From the NCBI RefSeq assembly GCF_016863135.1, contig NZ_BOOH01000078.1, positions 1 through 35,686 of the forward strand: DNA of 35,686 nt, given 5' to 3'. The translations under genes were made by a program, and so were the position numbers. Below, in pieces: positions 1-7,715 of this stretch. Each line of letters begins with the position of its first letter. The stretch's first letter is position 1. Below the pieces are notes generated by a model. The model ran no database searches, had not been told where the DNA came from, and saw nothing but the letters and a program-made list of their open reading frames with translations. The stretch comes from Planobispora longispora (GTDB taxonomy: Bacteria; Actinomycetota; Actinomycetes; Streptosporangiales; Streptosporangiaceae).

Positions 1-156
1 AGTGTGAAAGCCAAGGCCAGTCGCCTTCCGACTCCCACGTTGCGCAGGCTGTGCATAAGGTTCCTCAAGATCGGTGAAGCCGCCTTCGAACGGCGTCAGA
101 ACAGGTCGGCGGGATCGGGTCGGCGGGATGGGGTGAGTCTCCGGAGGTGCGGCGGT

Positions 157-645
157 TCAGATTCCGGCGCGGCGGGCCGCCGCCGGGCCGTCGCAGGGCA
201 GCTCGAACCAGACGACCCGGCCCGACGAGCCGTCGCCGGACTGGCCCCAGCGCGTGGCGCACAGCTCGACGATCGCCAGGCCCCGGCCGCCGGGAAGCTG
301 CTCGGTGTCCAGGTCGATCAGGTGCACCACCGGGGTCTCCAGGGAGGTGCCCTCGTCGCTTATCTCCACCCGCAGGACGGAGGCGCCGAGATACACGCTC
401 ACCTCGAAGAAGCCGCCGTTGCCGCTGTCGGTGTGCAGGACGGCGTTGCTGGCGAGCTCGGAGGTCAGCAGGACCGCGTCGTCGGCCGCGGCGCACTCGC
501 CCACGGCGAGCGCGACGAAGCTGCGGGCGTGCTGCACCTGCTCGGGGATGCCCGCGAAACGACGGCGGGTCAGCAGGGCCATGGCCCCGTCACGGGAGCC
601 CGGAGCCGCAGGCGCGACCCGGGTGCGGTGGGTTTCGTCAGGCAT
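157..645 (-). CDS. RsbW-like ATP-binding protein (anti-sigma / regulatory kinase family)
   Basis: 162 residues, a single HATPase_c_2 domain of the RsbW/SpoIIAB type that is abundant in actinomycetes. Visible ATP-site motifs are the N-box region LLTSELASNAVLHT, the G1-like RVEISDEG and the G2-like GRGLAIVELCATRWG. Such proteins phosphorylate anti-anti-sigma factors or bind sigma factors in the cytoplasm, but many actinomycete copies have no known partner and none is encoded next to this one. The start is the ATG 14 bases after the stop of the 64-residue gene at 660-854, so the two are probably co-transcribed. The family is clear; the partner and signal are not. Confidence 0.85.
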   Translation of the reverse strand: MPDETHRTRVAPAAPGSRDGAMALLTRRRFAGIPEQVQHARSFVALAVGECAAADDAVLLTSELASNAVLHTDSGNGGFFEVSVYLGASVLRVEISDEGTSLETPVVHLIDLDTEQLPGGRGLAIVELCATRWGQSGDGSSGRVVWFELPCDGPAAARRAGI

Positions 646-659
646 GGGTCGTCACGCAT

Positions 660-854
660 TCAGATGAGCGCGATGTCCTGCTCGACGGCGGTGGCCATCA
701 AGTAGAGCTCGAACCACGTCTCGTCATCCACCGAGTCGGGGATCCAGGAGGAGCGGACTTTATGGCGCTCCTCTTCATATTGCAAAGCGAACATGCGCAA
801 TTCGCGCACCCAGCGGGGATCAACCCCCTGGACGATCGCGTCGAAACCCAGCAT
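660..854 (-). CDS. Small conserved-looking hypothetical protein, 64 aa
   Basis: An acidic 64-residue protein with no signal peptide or membrane segment, probably cytoplasmic and helical. It contains the Trp-rich stretch SSWIPDSVDDETWFELYLMA. It starts with ATG preceded by a GAGGAGA ribosome site and lies 14 bases upstream of the RsbW-like gene on the same strand. That placement suggests a co-expressed partner, but I do not recognise the family. Less GC-biased codons than its neighbours (for example TTT, TAT, CAA) suggest it may be under weaker codon selection. Confidence 0.6.
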   Translation of the reverse strand: MLGFDAIVQGVDPRWVRELRMFALQYEEERHKVRSSWIPDSVDDETWFELYLMATAVEQDIALI

Positions 855-1149
855 CGCTCGGTCTCCTCAATCCGTTGAGAAATCTGGTTGTCAGTCCCTT
901 GACGTCAGCGATCCCCGCACGGTCCGGACGTCGCCGGACCCGAGCGATGAGTCGCCACTCCGACATTCGGCAGCGGGAGGACCTACTGAAGTTGCCGAGG
1001 AGGTGCTTTTCAGGAGCGATCTTCCGCGCGCGCCTGGCCGTCACTCAATGGATTCGGTTGGTAACATGCCGAAATGGGATATCCGGCTGGGGGTCCGGTT
1101 CCCGCACCGGGGGCGGTCCCGGCCGGGGGCGGAGATCGGATGGTGGGCG

Positions 1150-1506
1150 ATGACGCATCCTCGCGTGCTCGTGATCGACGATGAGCAGGATGTCCTCGAT
1201 CTCCTGACGCGGCACCTCGGCGGACTCGGGTGCCAGGTGCGGACCGCCAACACCGGCGAACTCGGGCTGAGCCTCGCCGTCAGGGACCCGCCGGACCTGG
1301 TCGTCCTCGACGTCAGGCTTCCCGGAGTCGACGGCCGGGAGGTGACGCGGGCCCTGCGGGCCGATCCGCGTACCCGCGACTGCCGGATCATCATCACATC
1401 CGTACTGGATATGGAGGATCTCGTCGATATTCACGCCGACGCCGTTCTTCCCAAGCCGTTCCGCCGCGCGGACGTAAAGAAAGCCGTGGACTCACTGTGG
1501 GGGTAG
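1150..1506 (+). CDS. Stand-alone receiver-domain response regulator
   Basis: 118 residues, one CheY-like receiver and no output domain. The acidic pair is in VIDDEQD, the phospho-acceptor is Asp54 (VVLDVRLPG), the switch Thr/Ser is in IITS and the conserved Lys is in LPKPF. The region between Thr and Lys is shorter than usual. It is the first gene of a five-gene operon: only 4 bases separate its stop from the next start. The ATG at 1150 is chosen because the receiver fold begins directly after it; an upstream in-frame extension has no receiver homology. It is likely phosphorylated by the kinase at 4583-6613 (inference from the operon). Confidence 0.85.
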   Translation: MTHPRVLVIDDEQDVLDLLTRHLGGLGCQVRTANTGELGLSLAVRDPPDLVVLDVRLPGVDGREVTRALRADPRTRDCRIIITSVLDMEDLVDIHADAVLPKPFRRADVKKAVDSLWG

Positions 1507-1510
1507 CACG

Positions 1511-1885
1511 ATGGCCACCGTCCTCGTCGCGGAAGATGATTCCGACATCAGGGATCTCATCGTCTTCAAACTCGAGCAGACCGGGCACACCGTCATCGCG
1601 GTGGGCGACGGGTCGGCGGCACTGCGGCTGGCCCGCGAGCGAACCCCCGACATCGTGCTGCTCGACGTCATGATGCCCGGCATGTCGGGTATCGACGTCT
1701 GCCGGGAGCTGCGGCAGCACGCGGAGACCGCCGGCCTGCCGATCGTCCTGCTCACGGCCCGGGCCCAGGAGAGCGACGTCGCCAAGGGCCTGACCGCCGG
1801 GGCCGACGACTACATCGTCAAGCCCTTCAGCCCCAGGGTGCTGGCCGACCGCGTGCACTCCGTACTGGCCAGGGCGCGGGCTTGA
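1511..1885 (+). CDS. Second stand-alone receiver-domain response regulator
   Basis: 124 residues, a complete CheY-like receiver: AEDDSD acidic pocket, phospho-acceptor Asp52 (LLDVMMPG), Thr82 (LLTAR) and Lys104 (YIVKPF). There is no DNA-binding domain, so it must act by protein contact. The start ATG lies 4 bases after the previous receiver's stop. Its stop TGA overlaps the TTG start of the HEAT-repeat gene, which points to translational coupling. In operon context it may relay phosphorylation to the HEAT-repeat or glycosyltransferase proteins; this is inference. Confidence 0.88.
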   Translation: MATVLVAEDDSDIRDLIVFKLEQTGHTVIAVGDGSAALRLARERTPDIVLLDVMMPGMSGIDVCRELRQHAETAGLPIVLLTARAQESDVAKGLTAGADDYIVKPFSPRVLADRVHSVLARARA

Positions 1886-2982
1886 GCGCCGCCCAGCTCG
1901 TCTCCCTCACGCTGGCCCTGCTGGCCGGCTCGGTGACGCTGCTCGGGCTGGTGATCGTCACTGGGCGGGCGCTGCACCGCCACCGTGACCGCCGCAACGC
2001 CCGGCTGTCGGCGGGCGTCCGGCCCTGGCTGCTGGAGCTCATCGGCGGCGACAGCGAGGAGGTCAACGAGCCGCTGCTCCAGCTGGCCGCGCTCGACCGG
2101 CGGGTCTGGCGGGCGGTCGAACCCGGCGCGATCTCGCTGCTCGGCAAGGTCAGCGGGAACGCCAGGACCGCGATGGTCCGCCTGCTGGAGCAGCGCGGAC
2201 TCGCCCGCGACGCCCTGCGCAACCTGTCGAGCCTCAGCTCGGTACGGCGGGCCTCCGCAGCCCACGTGCTGGGGCTGCTGAGCCACGCCGAGGCCGCCTT
2301 CCCCCTGGTCCGCCTGCTGTCGGACCGCAACGCCGAGGTCCGGGCCACGGCCGTGCGGGCCCTGGGGCAGATCGGCACGGCCGGCGCCGCCGCCCCGATC
2401 ATCGCCTCTCTGGCCCGCGGCGGGGTCCCCTTCCAGCTGGTGGCCCAGGCGCTGATCCGGCTCGGCCCGGGCGCCCGTCCCGCACTGGTGGAGGCGCTGT
2501 CCCACGACAATCCCGCGGAACGGGCCGTCGCCGTCGAGGTGCTCGGGCTCACCGGCGCCGTGGAGACCGCCCGAGCCCTGGTCGGGGTGCTGGCCGGGGA
2601 CTCCTCGGACGACGTCCGGGTGCGCGCCGTCCGCGCGCTCGGCAGGCTGGGCACGCCCGTGTGCCTGGACGCGCTCATCCACGCCACCGGGCCCGCCCAT
2701 CCGCAGGCCGTGCGGGTCGAGGCCGCGACCGCGCTGGGCGACCTCGGCTCTCCCCGGGCCGTGCCGGCGCTGCGCGAGCTCCTGGCCGACGCCCACTACC
2801 ACGTCGCGCACAACGCCGCCCGCTCCCTGGCCCGCCTGGGCAGGCCCGCGGCGGCGGCCCTGACCGAGACGGTCGCCGAGCGGGCGGGCACGCCCGCCGC
2901 CGGCCACGCGTGGGAGGCCCTCGCCATCCAAGACCTCCAGGCCGGCCATCCGCCGAGGCTGCCGGCGCCCGTGCCGCGGTGA
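1882..2982 (+). CDS. Membrane-anchored HEAT-repeat protein
   Basis: 366 residues. A hydrophobic helix at about residues 4-26 is followed by a cytoplasmic helical domain with at least six HEAT/PBS-lyase-type repeats. Typical repeat cores are VRRASAAHVLGLL, EVRATAVRALGQIG, DVRVRAVRALGRLG and HVAHNAARSLARLG. HEAT solenoids are protein-docking scaffolds. The TTG start overlaps the preceding receiver's stop (TTGA), and its own stop overlaps the GTG start of the glycosyltransferase (GTGA). The likely role is a scaffold linking the receivers to the membrane glycosyltransferase; that is inference from topology and gene order. A lyase function of the phycobilin type is very unlikely in this organism. 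Confidence 0.8.
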   Translation: MSAAQLVSLTLALLAGSVTLLGLVIVTGRALHRHRDRRNARLSAGVRPWLLELIGGDSEEVNEPLLQLAALDRRVWRAVEPGAISLLGKVSGNARTAMVRLLEQRGLARDALRNLSSLSSVRRASAAHVLGLLSHAEAAFPLVRLLSDRNAEVRATAVRALGQIGTAGAAAPIIASLARGGVPFQLVAQALIRLGPGARPALVEALSHDNPAERAVAVEVLGLTGAVETARALVGVLAGDSSDDVRVRAVRALGRLGTPVCLDALIHATGPAHPQAVRVEAATALGDLGSPRAVPALRELLADAHYHVAHNAARSLARLGRPAAAALTETVAERAGTPAAGHAWEALAIQDLQAGHPPRLPAPVPR

Positions 2983-4586
2983 GCGCGGCCGCGGCCGTCG
3001 CGGACCTCCTCGCCGGTCTCGGAGCGCTGGACGTCCCGGGCGTCCTGGACGGGGCCGCGGGAACGGGGTGGAGCGCAGGCGGGACCCCGGCCGGGGCGGC
3101 GAGGGCCGGACAGAGCGCCGGCGGAGTCCTGGAGGTGATCCGGGAAGGCGTGCGATGGACGCTGATGCTGATCAGCGCCCTCGTCCTGGTCTACTCGGTG
3201 GCGATCAACACCAGCTACCTGCTGCTCATCTTCCTGGCGACCTGGGACGCCGTCCACAACCACCGGCGGCTGCCCTTCTTCAGCCAGGAGGACGTCTACG
3301 CCAACCCGCTGACCCCGCCGGTCAGCGTGATCATGCCCGCCTACAACGAGGAGGCGGGCATCGCCGAGGCCGTGCGCTCGATGTTGTCGATGCGCTATCC
3401 GACCTTCGAGGTCATCGTCGTCGACGACGGCTCCAAGGACGGGACGTTCGAGCGGCTGCGCGAGGAGCACAACCTGGTGGAGCTCCCCCGCGTGGTCCCC
3501 GACGACATCCCGATGCGCGGCACGGTGCTCTCGACGCACGTGCCCGCCAACGGCTCCACGCCGCTGCTGGTGATCCGCAAGACCAACAGCGGCCGCGCCG
3601 ACGCGCTGAACGTGGGCATCAACTTCGCCCGGCACCCGCTGGTGTGCATGGTGGACGCCGACTCCCTGCTCGACCCCTCGGCCCTGCTGCTGGTGGCCAA
3701 GCCGTTCGCCGACGACCCGCTGAACGTGGTGGCCACCGGCGGGGTGGTGCGGATCGTCAACGACTGCGACGTCGTCGGCGGGCGGGTCACGCGGGTGCGC
3801 ATGCCGCGCCGCTGGCTGGTGCGCATCCAGGTGATGGAGTACCTGCGGGCCTTCCTGCTGGGCCGCACCGGATGGTCGCGCATCGGCGGCCTGCTCATCA
3901 TCTCCGGCGCGTTCGGGCTGTTCCGGCGGGAGGTGCTCGTCGAGGTCGGCGGCCTCGACCCCGACTCCATCGGCGAGGACGCCGAGCTGGTCACCCGCCT
4001 GCACCGGTACCTGCGCGAGTGCCGTCGCGCCTACCGGATCGTGTTCGTCTCCGAACCGGTCTCCTGGACCGAGGCGCCGTCCTCGACGGCCGTGCTGGCC
4101 CGGCAGCGGCGGCGCTGGTCGCGCGGGCTGGCCGAGCTGCTGTGGAAACACCGGTCGATGATCGCCAATCCCCGGTACGGGCGGATCGGGGTGCTGACCC
4201 TGCCGTACTTCGTCCTGTTCGAGCTGCTCGCGCCGGTGGTGAACCTGGGCGGGGTGGCCCTGGTCCCGATCGCGCTGTGGGCGGGCGCCATCAACGTGGA
4301 CTTCGCCCTGGCGCTGCTGCTGGCCTCCTACGGCTACGCGGTCCTCGTCGGGTTCGTGGCGCTGGCCGTGGAGGAGTACGCCTTCCGCCGCTACAGCAGC
4401 TGGCGGGATCTGGGCGTCGCCGCGGCGGCGTCGATTGCCGAAAATTTCGGGTATCGCCAGTTCAACGCCTGGTGGGGACTACAGGGGATCTTTGCGGCGC
4501 TCCGCCGTACAAAGCAGGTCTGGGGGGTAATGACGCGAGAGGGGTTCTCCACCCCGGGCCGGCCCGCGGGAGGAAAAAAGGGATGA
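2979..4586 (+). CDS. Processive family 2 membrane glycosyltransferase
   Basis: 535 residues. The N-terminal membrane helix (about 55-85) precedes a GT-A catalytic domain with VDDGS (Asp149/Asp150), VDAD (225-228), the GED base motif (Asp334) and the QRRRW product-binding motif (376-380). At least two or three further membrane helices follow. This motif set is that of processive polysaccharide synthases such as PgaC/IcaA, NodC and hyaluronan synthase. The enzyme would polymerise a nucleotide-sugar at the cytoplasmic face and extrude an exopolysaccharide; the sugar cannot be told from sequence. The GTG start overlaps the HEAT gene stop, and its stop overlaps the kinase ATG (ATGA). Confidence 0.88.
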   Translation: MSAAAAVADLLAGLGALDVPGVLDGAAGTGWSAGGTPAGAARAGQSAGGVLEVIREGVRWTLMLISALVLVYSVAINTSYLLLIFLATWDAVHNHRRLPFFSQEDVYANPLTPPVSVIMPAYNEEAGIAEAVRSMLSMRYPTFEVIVVDDGSKDGTFERLREEHNLVELPRVVPDDIPMRGTVLSTHVPANGSTPLLVIRKTNSGRADALNVGINFARHPLVCMVDADSLLDPSALLLVAKPFADDPLNVVATGGVVRIVNDCDVVGGRVTRVRMPRRWLVRIQVMEYLRAFLLGRTGWSRIGGLLIISGAFGLFRREVLVEVGGLDPDSIGEDAELVTRLHRYLRECRRAYRIVFVSEPVSWTEAPSSTAVLARQRRRWSRGLAELLWKHRSMIANPRYGRIGVLTLPYFVLFELLAPVVNLGGVALVPIALWAGAINVDFALALLLASYGYAVLVGFVALAVEEYAFRRYSSWRDLGVAAAASIAENFGYRQFNAWWGLQGIFAALRRTKQVWGVMTREGFSTPGRPAGGKKG

Positions 4587-6613
4587 AGTGGTTGAACCGC
4601 AGCGTGGGAAGAGCCCTGCGGGGCACTTTCGTGCTGCTCGTCTCCCTCGTCCTGCTCTCGGGTGTCGTCGCCACAGTCGAGTCGGTACGGCAGGGCGACG
4701 CACTCGACCGCCTCATCGACCACAACCTGCCCCTCCGGCTGAACAACCTCAAGCTCCGCTCGACCATGGGGGACGCCACCCGGGGACTGCGCAACTACCT
4801 GCTCTACCAGAACCCCAAGACCACCTACCAGCAGGCCCGCGCCGCCTATCCGCCCTTCATGGAGGATCTGGACAGGCGCGCGGAGACCCCCGAGGAGCTC
4901 AAGCTGATCGGCGACCTGCGCACCAGGGTCTTCGACTGGTTCGGCTACGCCGCCCAGGCCGAGCAGGTGAGCCAGGGGGACCCGAAGGTCATGCAGTACG
5001 CCGAGGGCAGCCGCCTGCGCTACGAGGAAATCCTGCGCTCCAGCGACGCGCTGGAGGCCCACCTGGCCGCCAAGACCGCCGAGCTCGACCAGCAGGCCGC
5101 GCGCAACCGGTTCTGGGGACGGGTCATAGTGATCGCCTTCGCCGTGATCGCCGGGGCCATGGCGCTGCTCACCGCGATCCGCACCTACCGGGTGCTGGTG
5201 CCGCCGCTGGCCGCCATGGGCGACACCCTCGCGCGGCTGACGGCCGGAGAGCACGACGCGCGTTTCCCCGCGACGGGACCGACCGAGATCCAGCGGCTGG
5301 GCAACGCCATCAACACGCTGGCCGACGAGAGCGACCGGCTGCGCGCGACCGAGCGGGAGCGTTCCCGCCTGTCCAAGGTGGCGCACCAGACCGCGGCGCG
5401 CATCCGCCAGACCCTGGAGGCCGACGAGGTCATCCGCGAGGCGGTGACCGCCCTGGGCTCCAAGCTCCCCGCCGAGCGGGTGTTCGTCCAGCTCGTCCGC
5501 GAAGGCACCATCGGCCCGCCGGAGATGGAGTGGGTGGACGGCCGGGTGACCAAGGACGGCACCTCGTTCCCGCCGGTGCCCGCCGAGGAGCTGGAGCGGC
5601 TCTACCTGCAGGGCCTGACCCCGGTCGGATCGACCGGGGACCCTCCGCAGGACGTTCCCGAGGCCGCCGCCCGAGCGCTGCGGCAGCTCGGGGACATGCA
5701 GTTCCTCGTGGTCCCCTTCGGGGCGGGGCAGAAGGCGCTCGGCAGCATCCTGCTCGCCCGGGGCTCCGCCCGCGGGCCGTGGAACACCGACGAGATCGAG
5801 GCCGTCAAGGTCGTCGGCACCGACCTGGGGCGCGGGCTGGACCAGGCGAGCCTCTACCGCCGCGAGCGGGATCTGGTCAAAGAACTGCGGGCCCTGGACT
5901 CTGCCAAGACGGACTTCATGTCCACCGTCTCCCACGAGCTGCGCTCGCCGCTGACCAGCATCGCCGGCTACCTGGAGATCCTGCGCGACGAGGAGGCGGG
6001 TGACATCAACCCCGCCCAGGACCGCATGCTCGACGCCATCGACCGCAACACCACCCGGCTGCGGCTGCTCATCGAGGACCTGCTGACGCTGTCGCGCATC
6101 GAGGCGGGCGCCTTCCGCAGCCTCAAGCAGCGCACCGACGTGTGCGCGGTCATCGAGAACTCCGTCGAGTCCATGCGGCCGACCGCGGCCAAGGCCCAGG
6201 TCGAGCTGACCGTCGAGCACCCCGGCTGCCCGGTCCCCGTCGACGGGGATCCCAACCAGCTCGACCGCGCCATGGCCAACCTGCTGTCCAACGCCGTGAA
6301 GTTCACCCCCGCCGGGGGCAAGGTGCACGTCGGCGTCTCGGTGGAGGACGGCGACGCCGTGGTCGTCGTCTCCGACACCGGGATCGGCATCCCCGCCGAG
6401 GAGATGACCCGGCTGTCCACCCGGTTCTTCCGGGCCTCCAACGCCACCGAGCGGTCGATCCCGGGGACCGGGCTGGGGCTGTCCATCGTGCGCAGCATCG
6501 TCGCCAACCACTCGGGCACCTTCGACCTGCGTTCAGAGGAGAACAAGGGGACGACGGTGACCATGCGCATCAAGACGTCCGCGGACGCGCCCGAGGAGCC
6601 TCGCACGGGCTGA
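4583..6613 (+). CDS. Membrane sensor histidine kinase (HAMP-GAF-HisKA-HATPase)
   Basis: 676 residues. Membrane helix 1 lies at about 12-32 and helix 2 near 175-197, enclosing an extracytoplasmic four-helix-type sensor of about 140 residues. A HAMP domain, a GAF-like region (about 270-430), HisKA with phospho-acceptor His451 (STVSHELRSPL) and a complete HATPase domain follow: N-box NLLSNAVKFTP, G1 SDTGIGIP, G2 GTGLGLSIV. The kinase therefore looks catalytically competent. It has no attached receiver, so the two free receivers at the start of the operon are its natural substrates. The ATG has a strong AGGAAAAAAGGG site and overlaps the previous stop. Confidence 0.9.
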   Translation: MKWLNRSVGRALRGTFVLLVSLVLLSGVVATVESVRQGDALDRLIDHNLPLRLNNLKLRSTMGDATRGLRNYLLYQNPKTTYQQARAAYPPFMEDLDRRAETPEELKLIGDLRTRVFDWFGYAAQAEQVSQGDPKVMQYAEGSRLRYEEILRSSDALEAHLAAKTAELDQQAARNRFWGRVIVIAFAVIAGAMALLTAIRTYRVLVPPLAAMGDTLARLTAGEHDARFPATGPTEIQRLGNAINTLADESDRLRATERERSRLSKVAHQTAARIRQTLEADEVIREAVTALGSKLPAERVFVQLVREGTIGPPEMEWVDGRVTKDGTSFPPVPAEELERLYLQGLTPVGSTGDPPQDVPEAAARALRQLGDMQFLVVPFGAGQKALGSILLARGSARGPWNTDEIEAVKVVGTDLGRGLDQASLYRRERDLVKELRALDSAKTDFMSTVSHELRSPLTSIAGYLEILRDEEAGDINPAQDRMLDAIDRNTTRLRLLIEDLLTLSRIEAGAFRSLKQRTDVCAVIENSVESMRPTAAKAQVELTVEHPGCPVPVDGDPNQLDRAMANLLSNAVKFTPAGGKVHVGVSVEDGDAVVVVSDTGIGIPAEEMTRLSTRFFRASNATERSIPGTGLGLSIVRSIVANHSGTFDLRSEENKGTTVTMRIKTSADAPEEPRTG

Positions 6614-6662
6614 GCGGGCCGCTCGGCGCACGTCGTGCAAGTCCAGCGCACCCTGTACGGGC

Positions 6663-7583
6663 TCAGCGCACTCCGTACAGCTTCCGCATGGCGGCGTGGT
6701 CGCCCGCGCCCAGGGTGCGGACGACGGCGCAGGCCGGGATGGTGGAGGCCATGACCTGGCTGCCGTGCCGCGTCGGGGAGACGTGGTTGAGCCCGTAGGC
6801 GTGACCCCACTCGTGGACGAGCACCGAGCGCAGGTCGAAGGAGGAGGAGCAGCGGCTCGGCCGCTTGGTGAACCAGGCGTAGCGGGTGTTGATCGCGATG
6901 TCGGCGGAGACGACCTGCCCCGCGCGCGTCCACCAGGTGCACGTGACGGCGAGGGCGGTCGAGCTCATCCGCTTCCAGCCGACGACGCTGGCGCCGTCCT
7001 CCTTGCCGCAGCTGGTGCTCCGGGAGGTGGCGACGACGGCGGGCGCGCGCTTGGTGGTGCTCTGGTAGGCCTGGGTCACCTTGAACGGGCCGGGCAGGCG
7101 GCAGACGTTCTGCCCCGCGACCAGGGCCTGGGCCGAGGCCTTGATCTCGGTGAGCGCCGAGCGGCCGACCGCGGCGGGGGCCGCGGAGGGGTTGTAGGTC
7201 CAGCTGAGGCGTCCCTTGACGCGCCAGGTGGCCAGGGCGTAGGCGCGGTCGCGGCACTGGGCGGCCGCCGCGGTGGCGGCGGAGGCGCGGGAGCCCGCGG
7301 GGATGGCGGTCCTCTCACGCGTGGAGGCGCCCGATTCGATCCAGGAGGCCGTCCGCCCGCCGGGGTAGACCGCGTCCACGCTCACCATCAGGTCGGTTCC
7401 GGGGACCGCGACCGTCTCGTCCCCGTGGTCGGGGTCGGCGGCGGGAGCGGGTTCCGGGGCGGGGGCCGCGCCGGTGCGGGGAAGGGCCTCGTCCACGGTG
7501 GACGCCACCGACACCATGAGGGTGATGAAGGCGGCGAACAACGCCAACGCCACCGGCAGTATCCGGCCGATGTGACCCCTCAC
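6663..7583 (-). CDS. Secreted or membrane-anchored matrixin-like zinc metalloprotease
   Basis: 306 residues. An N-terminal hydrophobic helix (about 8-27) acts as signal or anchor and is followed by a Pro/Ala-rich linker. Near the C-terminus is the extended zinc motif HEWGHAYGLNH (about 257-267), with a downstream Met (SQVMAS) in the position of the metzincin Met-turn. This is the HExxHxxGxxH signature of matrixins and related metzincins. Several cysteines suggest disulfides outside the cell. The GTG at 7583 is chosen because GAGGGAG lies 7 bases upstream and the signal helix follows at once; an ATG at 7670 would add 29 Arg/Pro-rich residues. It is convergent with the kinase gene. Confidence 0.82.
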   Translation of the reverse strand: MRGHIGRILPVALALFAAFITLMVSVASTVDEALPRTGAAPAPEPAPAADPDHGDETVAVPGTDLMVSVDAVYPGGRTASWIESGASTRERTAIPAGSRASAATAAAAQCRDRAYALATWRVKGRLSWTYNPSAAPAAVGRSALTEIKASAQALVAGQNVCRLPGPFKVTQAYQSTTKRAPAVVATSRSTSCGKEDGASVVGWKRMSSTALAVTCTWWTRAGQVVSADIAINTRYAWFTKRPSRCSSSFDLRSVLVHEWGHAYGLNHVSPTRHGSQVMASTIPACAVVRTLGAGDHAAMRKLYGVR

Positions 7584-7715
7584 GCTGGAACTCCCTCGCC
7601 TGGCCCGCCAGGCGAAGGAGGTCGCCGGTCCGGGAAGGGGCCGCCCGGGCGGCGCTCCTCTCACGGACAATCGGCATAAAACGCGTAGAACTGAGGGAAA
7701 TCGGGCTTACTGCGG

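Noticed and set aside
3068-4582. 500-codon N-terminal extension of the sensor kinase frame
   Set aside because: It overlaps the glycosyltransferase gene and is Arg/Pro/Gly-rich; the ATG at 4583 has a good ribosome site and starts at the first membrane helix.
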